The notes under the pieces were generated by a model. That model saw only the letters and a program-made list of their open reading frames with translations, was not told the origin of the DNA and did not search any database. This document shows, one piece after another, positions 1 through 11,500 of a DNA stretch of 53,204 nucleotides. Source of the DNA: Phialocephala subalpina (taxonomy: Eukaryota > Ascomycota > Leotiomycetes > Helotiales > Mollisiaceae); contig FJOG01000014.1 of NCBI GenBank assembly GCA_900073065.1, positions 65,116-118,319 of the forward strand, given 5' to 3'. Made by a program: the position numbers and the translations under genes. Numbering within the stretch: position 1 is the first letter of the stretch; every line of letters begins with the position of its first letter.

Positions 1-1450
1 TATATTTCGTAAACGCGTTTTATTTTTCTTCGTTTTTATATTTTTAATATTTTATTTTGTAAACTTTATAAAAACCTTTTTATAAAAAGTTATTTTTTAT
101 TTATTTAATAATATATTTTTTAAATTAATATTTATATTTAATAAATAAAATAATTAATTTAAAAAAAAATATATTTTAAAAATTTTTAATTAATAAAATA
201 TTAATATAATTAAATTTAAATTTCTTTAATATTTATAATTAAAATTGAAATTAATTTAATTATATAAATATTCTATATAAAAATAAAATATAATTGGAAT
301 TTTTAAAATAAAAAACGAAATATTATAATTTTTATATTTTTCAATTAATTTAAATACTTAAAATATATAAGTTTTTTTTTTGAATTAATTAAATCGCAAA
401 TTTTCGATTAATTAAATCGCAAATTAGAAATATAATTATTTTTATTTTTATATTTTAGAAATTATAAATAAAATTAATTACAAAGAATTAATTTAATATA
501 TATAATATAAAATTTAATTTTAAAGAAAATGGATTAAAAGAATTATTTTAAAAAAAAAATTTCAATTTTTAATTTTTAATTTTTAAATTCGAAACTCGAA
601 ATAAATTTTAATTTTTTATTTATTAGAATTCTTATATTCTAATTATATAATTTTCAATAAATAAAAATTTAAAATTCTTTTCACCTTATATTATACTAGG
701 TAATAAAAGGGTAATAAACAAGCGTTTAATTATAAATTATTTCGTTTTAATTAATAATTTAATTTAATTTAATAATTATTATATAAATTAATTAATTATA
801 TATAAAATAAATAAAAAATAACTTTTTATATATTAAAGAATACGTAATTAATATAAACCCTCGAAATTATTTAATATAAATAAAGATTTTTGAGAAATTT
901 ATATAATTTTATTATAATAATTTTTATTATTTATTAATAATTTCAATTTAATTAAATATTTTATAATTAATTCGAATTAAATAAATAAAATAATAATAAA
1001 GAAAAGACTTCTAATTTAACGCGGTTTATAAGAGAAATATATTATAAAGGGAATACGAAAATAATATTTAAAATACTTAGAATATTTTCTAATATTATTA
1101 ATTAATTTATTAATTATTTTCGAATATTCTTAAATATTTCAAAAATCGATTTATTTACTATAAGAACTCTCTTTCGTTTAATAGTTTTTCAAATAAGAAA
1201 TTATTTATCGTTAAATACTATTAATAATCAAATATTAAATTTATATTTCTTTGAAAGTTTTTCTTGTATTGGTTTTTCTTTCGTTAAACGCTTAAAATAA
1301 CGTTTAAATATTATAATTTACTCTTTATATCGTTAATTTTAAAGTATTTAATAAAAGGGTTATCGAGTTATTATAGTTCTTAAGTGGAGTGGATTGGTTA
1401 AATGCACGGTGCGAGGCCTAAATTATTTTAATGTTCGACCTCGGTTAAAA
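1..1450. other. AT-rich, gene-free block (RIP-like)
   Basis: The sequence is almost entirely A and T, rich in TpA, and has no open frame of any length. Only short direct repeats are visible, such as two adjacent copies of a roughly 22-base unit near 381-425. This is the appearance of an old repeat mutated by RIP in a filamentous ascomycete. No transposon coding sequence can be recognised. Composition returns to normal near 1380-1450. Confidence 0.8.
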
Positions 1451-1746
1451 ATCACGTTTCCGACTAGTTAATGCTATGGCTGTAAAGGAGCGGAGCGTAC
1501 CCATAACCCTGGCACAAGAAGCACTCCACACCGCCACCGCCCCCCAACGCAAAGCAGCTAGCTACCTTACCGAGATTAAGGTGGGAAGAATCAAGGACCA
1601 CCCCCTTCCGGACGGAAGACCTAGGTACTTTAGCCTATTGCTACCTCCATGGTCGCCAGCCTCAATCCTCCATCAAACTTCTCTCCGCCTTGTTTATGTT
1701 CGTGATTCCTCCAACCGAACTACTAAAAGCTTCTCTCTCAACCAGC

Positions 1747-2551
1747 ATGACGATCCCATACCCTATAATCCACATCAACGGCTTCCCCGGCACTGGCAAA
1801 CTCACCATCGCCATCGCCCTCGCCGCGCTCCTCCCTACAACTACGAAATTAGTACACAACCACCTGCTCATTAATCCTGCCGATGCAATCCTTACCCGTT
1901 CCCAGTCCGGCTACCAGGATCTTCGTCGAGCTATTCGAAGTGCTGTCTTTCAATCACTCATCCACGAACCAGCCACTTATGAGACTGCTTATATTTTCAC
2001 GGATTTTCAGTCTACGGATGCTGTAGGAAGTGGAGTGTGCAAAGAGTTTGAGGCTGCTGCAAATGCAAGGGGTGGTGCTTTTGTGCCCATCCTGTTGAGG
2101 TGTGAAGAGCGCGTCAATTTGGAAAGATTGGTATCCGAGGACAGGGCGAAGCATAGAAAGTTGACGGATGTGGATCTGGTGAGGTCGAAGTGCTGTCTTT
2201 CAATCACTCATCCACGAACCAGCCACTTATGAGACTGCTTATATTTTCACGGATTTTCAGTCTACGGATGCTGTAGGAAGTGGAGTGTGCAAAGAGTTTG
2301 AGGCTGCTGCAAATGCAAGGGGTGGTGCTTTTGTGCCCATCCTGTTGAGGTGTGAAGAGCGCGTCAATTTGGAAAGATTGGTATCCGAGGACAGGGCGAA
2401 GCATAGAAAGTTGACGGATGTGGATCTGGTGAGGGTTTTTCAGTTCTTCGTGTCCCTATTGATATCAGGTGTAGGAAGCCTGGAGCAAGATTCTTACCTC
2501 AAACAATTACCCAGACACAGCGATATCTCAATGATGATTGACAACTCTTAA
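1747..2551 (+). pseudogene. P-loop NTPase/kinase-like gene broken by a 250-bp tandem duplication
   Basis: The ATG at 1747 opens a frame beginning MTIPYPIIHI with a Walker A-like loop GFPGTGKLT at residues 12-20. Conserved-looking blocks follow: LVHNHLL, GYQDLRRA, YIFTDFQS and KLTDVDLV. This suggests a small AAA/zeta-type P-loop phosphotransferase; the substrate is unknown. The stretch 1935-2184 is repeated exactly at 2185-2434. Because 250 is not a multiple of three, the second copy is read out of frame and translation stops at about 2232. With one copy removed the frame runs to 2551, but no convincing C-terminal half follows. KLTDVDL ends at a possible GTGAGG splice donor whose downstream exon I could not find. 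The gene is therefore either broken or misassembled. The family call rests on motifs only. Confidence 0.6.
1935..2434. repeat. Perfect 250-bp tandem duplication (1935-2184 / 2185-2434)
   Basis: Both units start TCGAAGTGCTG and end CTGGTGAGG. I compared the copies line by line and found no difference. The junction reads GTGAGG|TCGAAG. The duplication falls inside the P-loop gene and destroys its frame. The same unit length recurs at 23717-24216. Confidence 0.95.
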
Positions 2552-2672
2552 TCTCAACTACAAAGAGAGTCTTTGTGGCCTTCGGACACCATCAAAACCA
2601 ACACCTGTTTAACTTCAAACCCCAGTTCTCCTTCCTCAATCATGCCGGGCTCATATCCGAAGAGACGTACAC

Positions 2673-4476
2673 CTAATTATCCAACTCCTCGAAACTTTCA
2701 AAGATTTGCCTTGACATCCGCGCCGCAAGATCCGGGAGATCGGGAAGATTTACTGCTCGGCGACCAAGTTCCGTAGTTATATATCTGGGATACACCTCGT
2801 GAAACGGTGCTGGACCGGGGAAGAATGTCGGTGCAGACCCAGATACAGAGATGGTCGCGAGAGTTCCTGATTCGGACGTTGGGCCGATCTCGATCGTCAA
2901 CATGTTCGTGTCCTGTCCGAACTCGATGAGAAGTTGTAGTGTCTCCCATATAGCAGAAGCGGCGCTGTGAGTGTTGGCCTCGATGGAGAAAAAGCCACTG
3001 GTGTTGGAGTTATGTGCCACGATTCCGACTCCAACAAAAGGTTCATGCGCATCTGGTTTGCAATAGAATAATGCTTGATAACCACCAGTTAATATCCTCT
3101 TTTCAAGCACGAAAGAATCCTGGGTAGATAGTGAAGTTCTCCTACTATCCGACGAGCCTTCTTTTCGTGGGACTGATACTGGGCCGATGGTTGAGTGGCC
3201 CCCACCTCTCGTTACGAATGCACAGAAATCCGCCCCGCCAAACCTCTTTAAAGCCTGAGCTATCTTCCAAATGGTTTCGAAATACTCTAAGAAAAGGTCC
3301 AACTCCATCGTCACAAGTGGAGCCCCTCTTGATTCGATAATAATCTGATTGGCCATTGTTGGATACTTCGACAGAGCGGCCTTCAACAAATTGTCCTCGT
3401 AGCAAATCAGGGCATTCATGGTAGGTATTGTCGACGGAATGATTCCAGCAGCTTTTTCAGAGGACGAGGATGATGCTGAAGCCACAGCAAAAATCCTACT
3501 GTTGCAGTGCATAGAGATCTCGCCTTCGGAGTCTATACCAATCACGCCGCATGAAGAGGTTGGGAACAAGTCGGCGGATTTCAAGAGGGCATCCTCGATT
3601 GCTTTTGCAATATTTTTGCCATTTCGTACCTCGGCAGCTGCTCTTCCAGCAACCGTAGCTTTCAAGATTGCCTCACCACTCCCGCTACTTCTCATAAGAT
3701 TAGATATATTGTCATCACACGAGTTGTCCTTAGCGACTTACCAAACTATAGCAACTACATCATCTGCATAGATCCCCGCCCCTACAATTGCAGTATCTCC
3801 AATCCTTCCAATAATCTTGAAATTCAGACCACCCGTCGAGTTAGCAGCAGCAAGGTTCCCGTGAGTATCCAGTGCCACTGCTCCGACCGTTCCATGATAC
3901 TCAGACGCTGATTTCACTCCATTCATATTGGAATTCCAGTAGTTCATACGTGTTGGGGTTGAGAAGTAAGAGTTCTCTACCATATCTAAGTTCTTCTTGG
4001 AAGCTAAGTCGTCTGCAGCGGTGCCGACAAGAAATGCTGGTGATTCCTCCGATAGCATAGCGTGGGCTAGGCGGATGGGATTCTTGGTTCTTACTAAGGC
4101 TGCCACGGCTCGATATTCGCAGTTCCGACCATCTATGATAGCTGCTTCTAACTATCATCTTTGATGAGCTATGATGAAATCAAGAGTGGCAATAACTACT
4201 GACCACATGAAAGCCATCAATGTTGACAGCCGAACCCTTTCCAGCGTTGAATTGTGGATAATTCTCCAGCCGGGCAACGATGTTAGTCACAACATCTATT
4301 GCGATCCCACCACCTAGTAGTTGTCTCTCTGCGATTCTGATAAGTCCTCCAAGGAAACTCTGGGGTTTCTTGTACACTTCTGCGTCTCCAAACCAGGACT
4401 CTGCTGCACCAGCATGGAGAGCCACACTGTATCGTGGCTTAGACAGGCGTTCAGACATTGTTGTCTCATCACCCAT
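2673..4476 (-). CDS. Asparaginase-type (T2) Ntn-hydrolase with long C-terminal extension
   Basis: Three exons give 565 aa: 4204-4476, 3742-4151 and 2673-3687. The introns are 52 and 54 bp, and phases agree throughout. The N-terminus SVALHAGAAESWF and the block NAGKGSAVN are typical of isoaspartyl peptidase/plant-type L-asparaginase. The autocleavage and nucleophile site is HGTVGAV, with Thr179, followed by the family signature GNLAAANSTGG and, across the second intron, SGSGEAIL. Such enzymes self-cleave into alpha and beta chains and hydrolyse isoaspartyl peptides or asparagine. The usual family length is about 320 aa. Here roughly 270 residues follow the normal end near NSRIFAVAS. That tail (ALICYEDN, ESRGAPLV, WKIAQALK) resembles a HIT-type fold without a clear HxHxH motif; this is an inference. 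The substrate is not predictable. Confidence 0.85.
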
Positions 4477-5169
4477 TTCGAACTTTGTACTGAATTCTAG
4501 TAGATGCCTTGGAATATCGCGTAGGGGGGTGCGAAGCGAAACGAGGAGTCAAGTGATTCTCACAAAATCGAACATTGGAGGTTAATACCACGAAGCGGAA
4601 GTTGAGAGGGCTGAAAATCACTTCTGAACTAGCCATCAGCTCTCGTATCTTCACTCGGGGAGTTCTTCTAAGGTATCGACATCCATAATGCAAGGCCCCA
4701 ATGCGGGGTCTTACATTTATGCAAGGCCACCTACAGAGTCAGAGTCGGTTCGCTGCACGATTACTTTCTAGAATACACGAAATTTGCACCGCAACATACA
4801 GCTGACTAATAACCGAATCAGGTTCTAGGGCAAGTTCATGCTTCCTTGACGCATGGCTGCTATTCAGCCAGGCTTGAAGGATGTGGTCACGTGTACATTC
4901 AGGGGAACCTGTAAACGTCTTCGCCTCTAACTTGTATTTTCTATGCAAGGCCACCAGCACCAAAGGCTCTTCTCGATACAATAAGCAAATTGGCTCTGAT
5001 ATTGTGATAGCTGTTCAGTTCAGAGACTCCACTACAAATACCCTCCTCTCTACCACAACAACTATGAACATCAACCTCATCAATTGTTCTAATTTGATCT
5101 GATCTTATTTCATCGCACCAACATCAATCCATTCGGTTTCCGTAAAGGTCGAATCACCACTCGGAATCA
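4477..5169. other. Intergenic region with a CT-rich leader before the small secreted-peptide locus
   Basis: This stretch lies between the asparaginase start and the next gene, and I see no supportable coding sequence in it. From about 5030 to 5165 the sequence is rich in CT/CA runs, like the 5' leader of a well expressed fungal gene transcribed rightwards. Confidence 0.5.
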
Positions 5170-5353
5170 TGCAGTTGTCCAAGATTGCCGTTGTCGTCTT
5201 CGCTTCCGCAGCTATTGCTGCTCCCACCAAACTCCAGGCTCGTGACGAGCTTGAATGCCGCAGAAATGCGCTTCTGGGGATATGGCATGCACTGGTCTCG
5301 TCACCCGCGACGAGCTTGAATGCGCTTCTGGGGATATGGCCTGCACTGGCGTA
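5170..5353 (+). CDS. Small secreted-peptide locus with internal repeat (61 aa)
   Basis: The ATG at 5170 gives MQLSKIAVVVFASAAIAA, a textbook signal peptide cleaved near Ala-Pro. The mature part has two copies of NALLGIWxAL separated by about eight residues, and ends at a TAA overlapping GTAAGT. The DNA carries a direct repeat: GACGAGCTTGAATG recurs at 5244 and 5309, and the first copy has a 10-base insertion. In a shifted frame the second copy would read ELECASGDMACTG, followed by a possible intron (GTAAGT near 5351 to AG near 5398). The original protein may therefore have been a different Cys-containing peptide, and the present 61-aa frame may be a decayed form. The family is unknown. The leader and signal peptide are the strongest evidence that this is a gene. 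Confidence 0.45.
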
Positions 5354-5734
5354 AGTGATCGAAACCTCCTGCTTGAACGTGACGCTGATGAGGGATAGCT
5401 GGTGAGCAAGGCTTAGGTGAAATATGCCGCAAAATGACATTGGAACTGTGGGGGGCGGGGAGATTGAGAAGGAAGTACAAGGCTACAATGATTTGTACTT
5501 TTTTCTGCGCCGGATGTAGAGATTGGGGAATAGAAATTCTTGTTTTCCTCTCAGAACTCTTCCCAGTCTTGTCATTGCTCTTTGGAGACTGGTGAAGTTG
5601 GCAAGCTAAGAAGGATTATTATCTTGTCGATTGAGATACATGATAATGGAAGCAAGAACTCACTGGACTTTTGAATTCGCAAGACGTGCCAATTGATCAC
5701 CTTTCTCCTTCCTTTTTACTGCTTCGTTACTGAT
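5354..5734. other. 3' flank of small-peptide locus
   Basis: I see no gene here. The sequence contains the possible intron end and trailing exon of the preceding locus, then ordinary intergenic DNA up to the left target-site repeat of the MITE at 5727-5734. Confidence 0.4.
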
Positions 5735-5893
5735 TAGGCTGCTCCATGGGGCCCCATAGGGAATTTCCATGGTGTATAACTATTCATAATCTTCCATAAT
5801 TATAGAAATATGACAGGATTATGCAAGGTTATGAACAGTTATGAACAGTTATACACCATGGAAATTCCCCATGGGGCCCCATGGAGCAGCCTA
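5735..5893. mobile_element. 159-bp hAT-like MITE with 8-bp target-site duplication
   Basis: The element begins TAGGCTGCTCC and ends GGAGCAGCCTA. Its terminal inverted repeats run for about 47 bp with one mismatch (CATAGGG against CATGGGG). It is flanked by the perfect 8-bp direct repeat TTACTGAT at 5727-5734 and 5894-5901. The inner sequence also folds back on itself. An 8-bp target duplication and a TAGG.. end are typical of hAT elements. The element is too short to encode a transposase, so it is non-autonomous. The clean flanks suggest a fairly recent insertion. Confidence 0.88.
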
Positions 5894-6076
5894 TTACTGA
5901 TCAATCTGACTTTATCAAGTCTTCATGTGTATTATTATACAACCTGTCTCATTCACCAATTCTTGGCATCCGCTTATGGACATTTTAATAAAAGTTCCGC
6001 CAAATAGAACTCTCGGAGGAGGGTCACGTAGTGTTATATAATTAAAAAAATCTTGATTTATCTCCGCTCGACCTCT

Positions 6077-7560
6077 CTAATCCTCCTCTCCTACACTAAG
6101 TGCGCAAGGAAGCAGGTGAAGTAACTCTGGTGCTTCATTGGCACGAGCAATTTTCTGCAACATTTCAATGTCAGAGCAATTTGTTGCAGTGAAAACGCAA
6201 ACTTACATCCGGTAGGTGTAGGCCTTCGAAGGACCACGCTATAACCCATCGCGTTGTCTGGCCATGTTCAAACTTGGCGATTGCATAATTTTCAATCTGC
6301 ACTCAGTCAGATCAGATAGTGTAGTATAGCAAAGTATCTACACACCTCCAGATTACGCAATTCGGCCACGACTCCCTCGAGAACCTCTTGCTCTCCACAC
6401 AAGCTAGAGAACCGGCGCACTTGATGCGCGTGCTGTGGGGCCTCTGGCCTTGACCGCAACTCTGCTATGCTTATAAGTGGTATTAATTGATTCTTTACTC
6501 CGGTAAAGAATCAAGTGAGCTTTTGGTCTGGCTTTCAAAAGCTGGACTAACAAGCTATAGCTGCCAAGCATAATACCCTTGTCAGTCGAACCACAGCTGC
6601 AAGCTTTCCTTTAGTATACGAAGTATGAAGCCCGTTGCTCCGTCGGGAGTAAGAGTCTCAACGGGCGCACCGAGCAATGCCTGAATGCATGGCCGGTTCT
6701 TTGAGGCCTCGGCTGCCTCCATCTCTTCGGCGGTGGAGTAGAATGGTGGATTGCACATGAGTACTGTATAACTCTCATGCAGCCGCCATACCTCCGGTGG
6801 CAGCAGCGGCCCATCCAACTCAGTCTTGAGAACTTGGATGCGGGATTCCAGCTGGTTTCGCAGCACATTTCCCATCGCGCAATCCACAGATGGTTGATCT
6901 ACTTCTGTGCCGACGTAGCAGGCATCGGATGGCAACACCTTGCAACCGAGCAGTGGGTAGATAACAGAAGCGCCCGTGCCACTGTTACGATACTCTTATT
7001 AATTGCGCGCTGCGAGGGTGTCTAACTTACGCGTCAATAATATTGCATCTTTTGACTTCCTTCGGTCCAGCTGCCGCCGTGGTAAAGCGGATGATATTTT
7101 GGATCCACAGCACGTAGTCGAGCCGAGGCGGAATTGCCGGACAGAGACGATCATCTGGAACAATGATGTGACTTTGAAAGTCTCTGAGAAGTAAAGCTTT
7201 GAGCAGAGCTATAGGCGCACCAGGAATACCAAGTTGGTATGCTGTTGAACTCGAGTTGAAGTCCTGTCGCTTAAGGCTGCCTCTCTATTAGTAGGGCTTA
7301 TATCATCGTGGTGTGGATATGGATAATAACGGACAAGGGTCTAAGATCGATGCCCTGTGCAACATCCTTAGCCAGAGCAGGGTAGTCTATACCATCCTTG
7401 TAGGGATTGCGGGAATGTATTGAGCAGAATTCGTATAAATAAGACGGGAGAGTGGGGAGAGAGTCGAAGAATTTCTCCGAGTTGGCTGATATCTCGCGAA
7501 GACAGAGGCCAGGCCTGCAATATGAGTAGTTATACCTTTGTTGTAGCGAACTGACCGTTC
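6077..7560 (-). CDS. METTL16-type RNA N6-adenine methyltransferase, frame disturbed
   Basis: Exons, 5' to 3': about 7331-7500 (SIHSRNPYKDGIDYPALA), 7031-7263 (PDDRLCPAIPPRLDYVLWIQ), about 6582-6981 (DAGTGASVIYPLL, the catalytic block CNPPFYSTAEEM and GATGFILRILKESLQL), about 6346-6510, 6207-6296 (NYAIAKFEHG, TRWVIAWSF) and 6077-6154 ending at TAG. Introns of 49-67 bp fit. NPPF is the adenine N6-methyltransferase motif, and the layout matches METTL16, which methylates U6 snRNA. Two parts are unresolved. The start codon is not clear, because the frame upstream of 7500 does not splice cleanly. After LKESLQL near 6585 the frame hits TGA, while the expected MLG-type block continues in another frame. 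This is either a lesion or a sequence error. The region 6487-6543 also holds two small hairpins. Confidence 0.75.
6487..6543. repeat. Two adjacent small hairpins inside the METTL16-like gene
   Basis: TTGATTCTTTAC at 6487-6498 pairs perfectly with 6503-6514 across a 4-base loop. AGCTTTTG at 6518-6525 pairs with 6536-6543. They lie exactly where the methyltransferase reading frame is difficult to follow, so they may mark a small insertion. Confidence 0.7.
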
Positions 7561-8558
7561 CAGATCGTAACCGACGCCTTTACGCTGACAGGCCGTGCGT
7601 ACGCAAAGTGGAGTATTTGAGTGAGCTGTGCCTCCTTCGCAGCAGGTGGAAGGCGGCCCTGCATAATGGTGGCTTTTGGTGGTATTAGAGCGTTACGGGA
7701 GATGTGACGCAGTCTCTGGGCAAATTCGTGTCCCCTCCTGGTGGGCAAGATTTGAGCGGTGTTGGAGCGTTACGGGCAGATTTGTGTCCCCTGATATAAA
7801 CCAACATTTAGCGTTGTTGGTATGCTGTGCAGGCAACGTTGTCACTCGTCTACAGGTAACTGTACCTTCCCTATTTGTGCGGAACAACCGCCGGGCTTAG
7901 CGCCTCCGGCACGGTGGCGTTTGAAAACGATTGAAAAAGGCCTACTCTCCTCTGTTTTCGACCATTGCGGCATCGATTCAGTCGGCCAAAATGGATAATG
8001 AGGGATCCTGCGCGGGGCAGAATGCGAACGAGGTCTTTTGGGAAGAAACTATTGCTTCATATGGGCCTTGGCTTTCTCTGAGAAGAAAGGACCAGTAACT
8101 CATCGGGTGCTCAGAAAGTCAAAGACTTTCGTTACAAAAGTCAGGATTATATTCCACCGAACCCTCATCAGAGTAGCTCCTTATTGGTTTTGAGGAAGTT
8201 GGGAAATTTGTGCTGTTGCAATAATTATTATACTGCAGTCTCTAACTGAAATATTCTAGCAAGACAACCCACGGTTAGAAAAAAAGGTGTATAAGAGTTT
8301 CATTGCAAGATTCGAAATGTTGAATTAAGTGTAAAAGAGAGCATGGGAAAGTGTCTTGGGGGATAAATAAAGTTAAGCCTGACATCTCAGTGGCCGAGTG
8401 GCCTACAAGCCTCTTCTCCGTCATCATCTTGGTTAGAAAACCTTGTTAGGAATGATCGTCTCAGTCCAGATGTTTTTCTGTGCCATTTCGTCCTTCTCTT
8501 GCCCAGCTCTCAAGGATGCTAGCAATCTTCATGTCAAGAGTGTGACGTGGAAGACTGT
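7561..8558. other. Intergenic, about 1 kb, no gene recognised
   Basis: Short frames occur but none resembles a protein family. A partial direct repeat is visible: AGCGTTACGGG occurs near 7688 and 7764, each followed some 30 bases or less later by ATT(C/T)GTGTCCCCT. The segment lies upstream of the methyltransferase-like gene and downstream of the TPR gene, so it may hold the former's first exon and promoter. Confidence 0.4.
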
Positions 8559-11500
8559 CTACCTTTTTTTGTTGAACTCCTTCGCGTCTGTCAACAAAGC
8601 TACTGCTGCATTCATCTTGCCCATGATTTTGGTTGTATGGGCGAGATCTACCATACTTTCCACTGCGAGAGCAATTGTCCTAAGTTCTCCCCTTTCTGTG
8701 TACTTTTGAATCATCGTTGTGACATCCATCTGTATCGCGTATGCTGTCTCCAGATCGCCTGCACCGGAGTACATGAATGAAAGGTCGGCTTGAGTCGCGT
8801 AGTACTTTGATAGTATGGTAGACAGGTCTTGGCCGTTTGATTGCTCCGCGATAGCTAGTTCAGAAAGCAGTGCAGTTGCTTGTAATCGATAGATAGAGGC
8901 CAATTTTCTCATACCTTCAAGTGTAGCCGCGTTATCATATCCCAGATCTAATTCTCGATGATAGTTCAACACTGCCTGAAGCTCTATGGCTTCCACGAAT
9001 GATTTCTGGTCAACGTAAAGGGAGACTAGTCCTTCGATGCTGACAATAGCACCGGCATGCAAGGAAAGGTCCAGCCCCGGAAATTCTCCATGGTTTGACC
9101 TCTCGCCCTTCTGAATGGCATCGTTGCTAAGCTTCTGTATGACCGCTTCTTCGAGCTTCGCCTTCTGTTTTGGCAAGAGTATGAAGCATTTATCGGGAAG
9201 AGTTTTAGACAGCTGTAAATGATATGCAAGTGCCTGAAAATGTAAGCTCTCAAGCATTACTGGAAGTAGCCGTCGTGATTCTCTTGTATCTGGATGACTT
9301 TCACCGAGCAGCAAAAGTCTCAATCTAAGGATGTCCGCTTGATCCTCAGCAGCCTCCTTCAATTTTCCCAAATGACTCTTTATAATGCTCAACTCATGTC
9401 TTGCAGAAATACTATCAGGATGGTCTTCGCCCAGGTGCATGTTTCTCGACTGCACAACCTCCTCCACGTTTTTTCTGGCGGCACCGGAGTCACCGCACCT
9501 TTGCTGTGTGATGGCCAGCTGCAATTGAGAGACAAGTGACTCAGGGTGGTCTTTTCCTAACTTTTTCTTTCGGAACCTTGTAGTATTGGCATGAAAACTT
9601 AGGGCAAGGTCGAGATTGTGAGGTTCCTTCTCTCTCTCTATAATGCCAATGCAGTGCATCGTGGAAAGCATACGTGGGTCCAGCCTGCTCACCCCACTAT
9701 CCTGAGACTGTACCAGTTGAAGGATATGGCTTAAAGTATTGTTGCCTAAGAATTTTCCAGGGGTGGGAGACTCCGGCAGCGCATCGATACTCGATCTCAA
9801 TTCCCTCGAGTTGGAGAATCGGCGAAGGAAGGTACTGGCCTGCTGCAGAAATACCCATTCCGAGATGGACTCAGCAGTGGCCCAGTCTTCCAGGTTACAA
9901 TGCATCATAGCGAGATCAGAATAGTAGTGGAGAGTGGAAGGATGCTTCGCTCCGAGGCTATTGACTGCCCTGTTAACAGTCTCGTTTTGAAGTGCTAGAG
10001 CGTTTGAAAGCTCCCCACGGGTAACATAAATCTTAGAAAGCAAGTTCATTACCCAGATTGTCTGCGGGTGGAGATCTCCGAGTATCTTCCCGTTCTCATC
10101 TACGAGAAATTTGGCGGTGTTTCTCGCTTCTGTCAAACGGGCTTGCGAAGTGTATACAGATGCCAGGACCCCAAGAGTCCGCAAAGTAGATGGATGATCC
10201 TTTCCAAGGGCAGCTCTCATCCAATCCAAAGTTTTATCGCATTTTGACTCCGCTTCGTCAATCTTACCTTGTGCAGCTAAAAGCTGGGCTTCAAGACTCC
10301 AGCACTCGAGCGTTGCAACACATCGAAATCCTAGGTACTGCTCTAATGTCTCTGCTGCCTCGCGGTTTACTATGTATGCCTCTTCATAGTCTCCTGTAAG
10401 TGCAAGAATGCTTGCCATAGTCGCTTTGAACCGACTCAACCTTCGTAGCAGGCTATCCCGTTTCTGCTGACTGGTTTTGTGCTGATCAGAGTGGACGAGC
10501 AAGTTGAGCCCCTGTATCGCACTTTCGCTGAGAGAAATAGCCTTTTCATAATTTCCCAAGTGAGCATGCACCAGTGCCAAGGCGTTTTGCGTTTGTGAAG
10601 CAGCTATATCACACCTGAGGCGAATGGGTTCATAAAAATCCGCTTTGGTTTCTTCGATCTCACCAAGCATCTTCTCAAGTATTTGTGCGGCCTGAGAGTA
10701 TTTCCCTTGTCGATCAAGTGCGACCGCAAGCCATCTTCGTATTGTCCATGGCTTATCAAAGTTTTCTTCATTGGCAAAGTCATCTCGCGCTCGACCCTCT
10801 AGCAATTTGAGCTCTCTGGCGGCATCGCTGTAATACCCCTGCTGTAATGTTATGACAGCTATCTCAAACTCTGCCGACGTGATAAGAGCACTACTGTTCC
10901 ACTCTTTGAATGCCTTTACTTCCGCGATAACATCTTCGTAGATTCGTCGAGCTTGCTTTAACTGTCCTTTCTGGTAATAGGAACTGGCAAGATCAGAAAG
11001 TTCTGTCAGTTCTCCGACCAACCGCTTATCACGCAAAATGGTAGGTTCATTTGACAGACTCCGCTTGATCTGTTTTCCTCCGAAGTCCTTGGTGGCGATA
11101 CTTGAGTTGGCCAACTCGCTTGAAAACAGGGAAGGATATGCGGAGTTCCCGGCCGTTTGTTCTATTTTTAACTGCTCCGCTGCGTACGATTCGGGTTCTA
11201 GATACATCTGGGATTTACGTGATACCCACACTGAGTCTGGGGTACGGATGTCAGTTTGTTGCGCAGGGCTCGTTCGAAGGAGAGGAGATAGAGGCGGTGT
11301 TGACAAATTAGCTGGTTTTTCAAATGCCGTATTCGTTAAACCAGCGACTGGGAGGTGCTCGAAATCTCTCCGCGCCACAAACTTTGATTCCAGGAAGTTT
11401 CTTATCGCAATATCGATGCTATTTCCCTTGACTATGATAGGCAAATACATCTTTGTAGTGTCAATCTCACGGGAACCAGAGGTAGTCTCCGTTGACGAAT

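Noticed and set aside
1747..2551. Reading the two 250-bp copies as a genuine two-domain protein
   Set aside because: The second copy is out of frame with the first and the copies are identical at DNA level, so no repeated protein domain is encoded.
5105..5440. 111-codon minus-strand frame covering the small secreted-peptide locus, with repeated HIPRSAF
   Set aside because: The repeat is only the antisense reading of the DNA repeat. The plus strand has a signal peptide and a CT-rich leader; this frame has neither.
8443..8780. Plus-strand frames at the 3' end of the TPR gene
   Set aside because: They overlap the end of the minus-strand TPR coding sequence and its 3' flank, and have no family resemblance.
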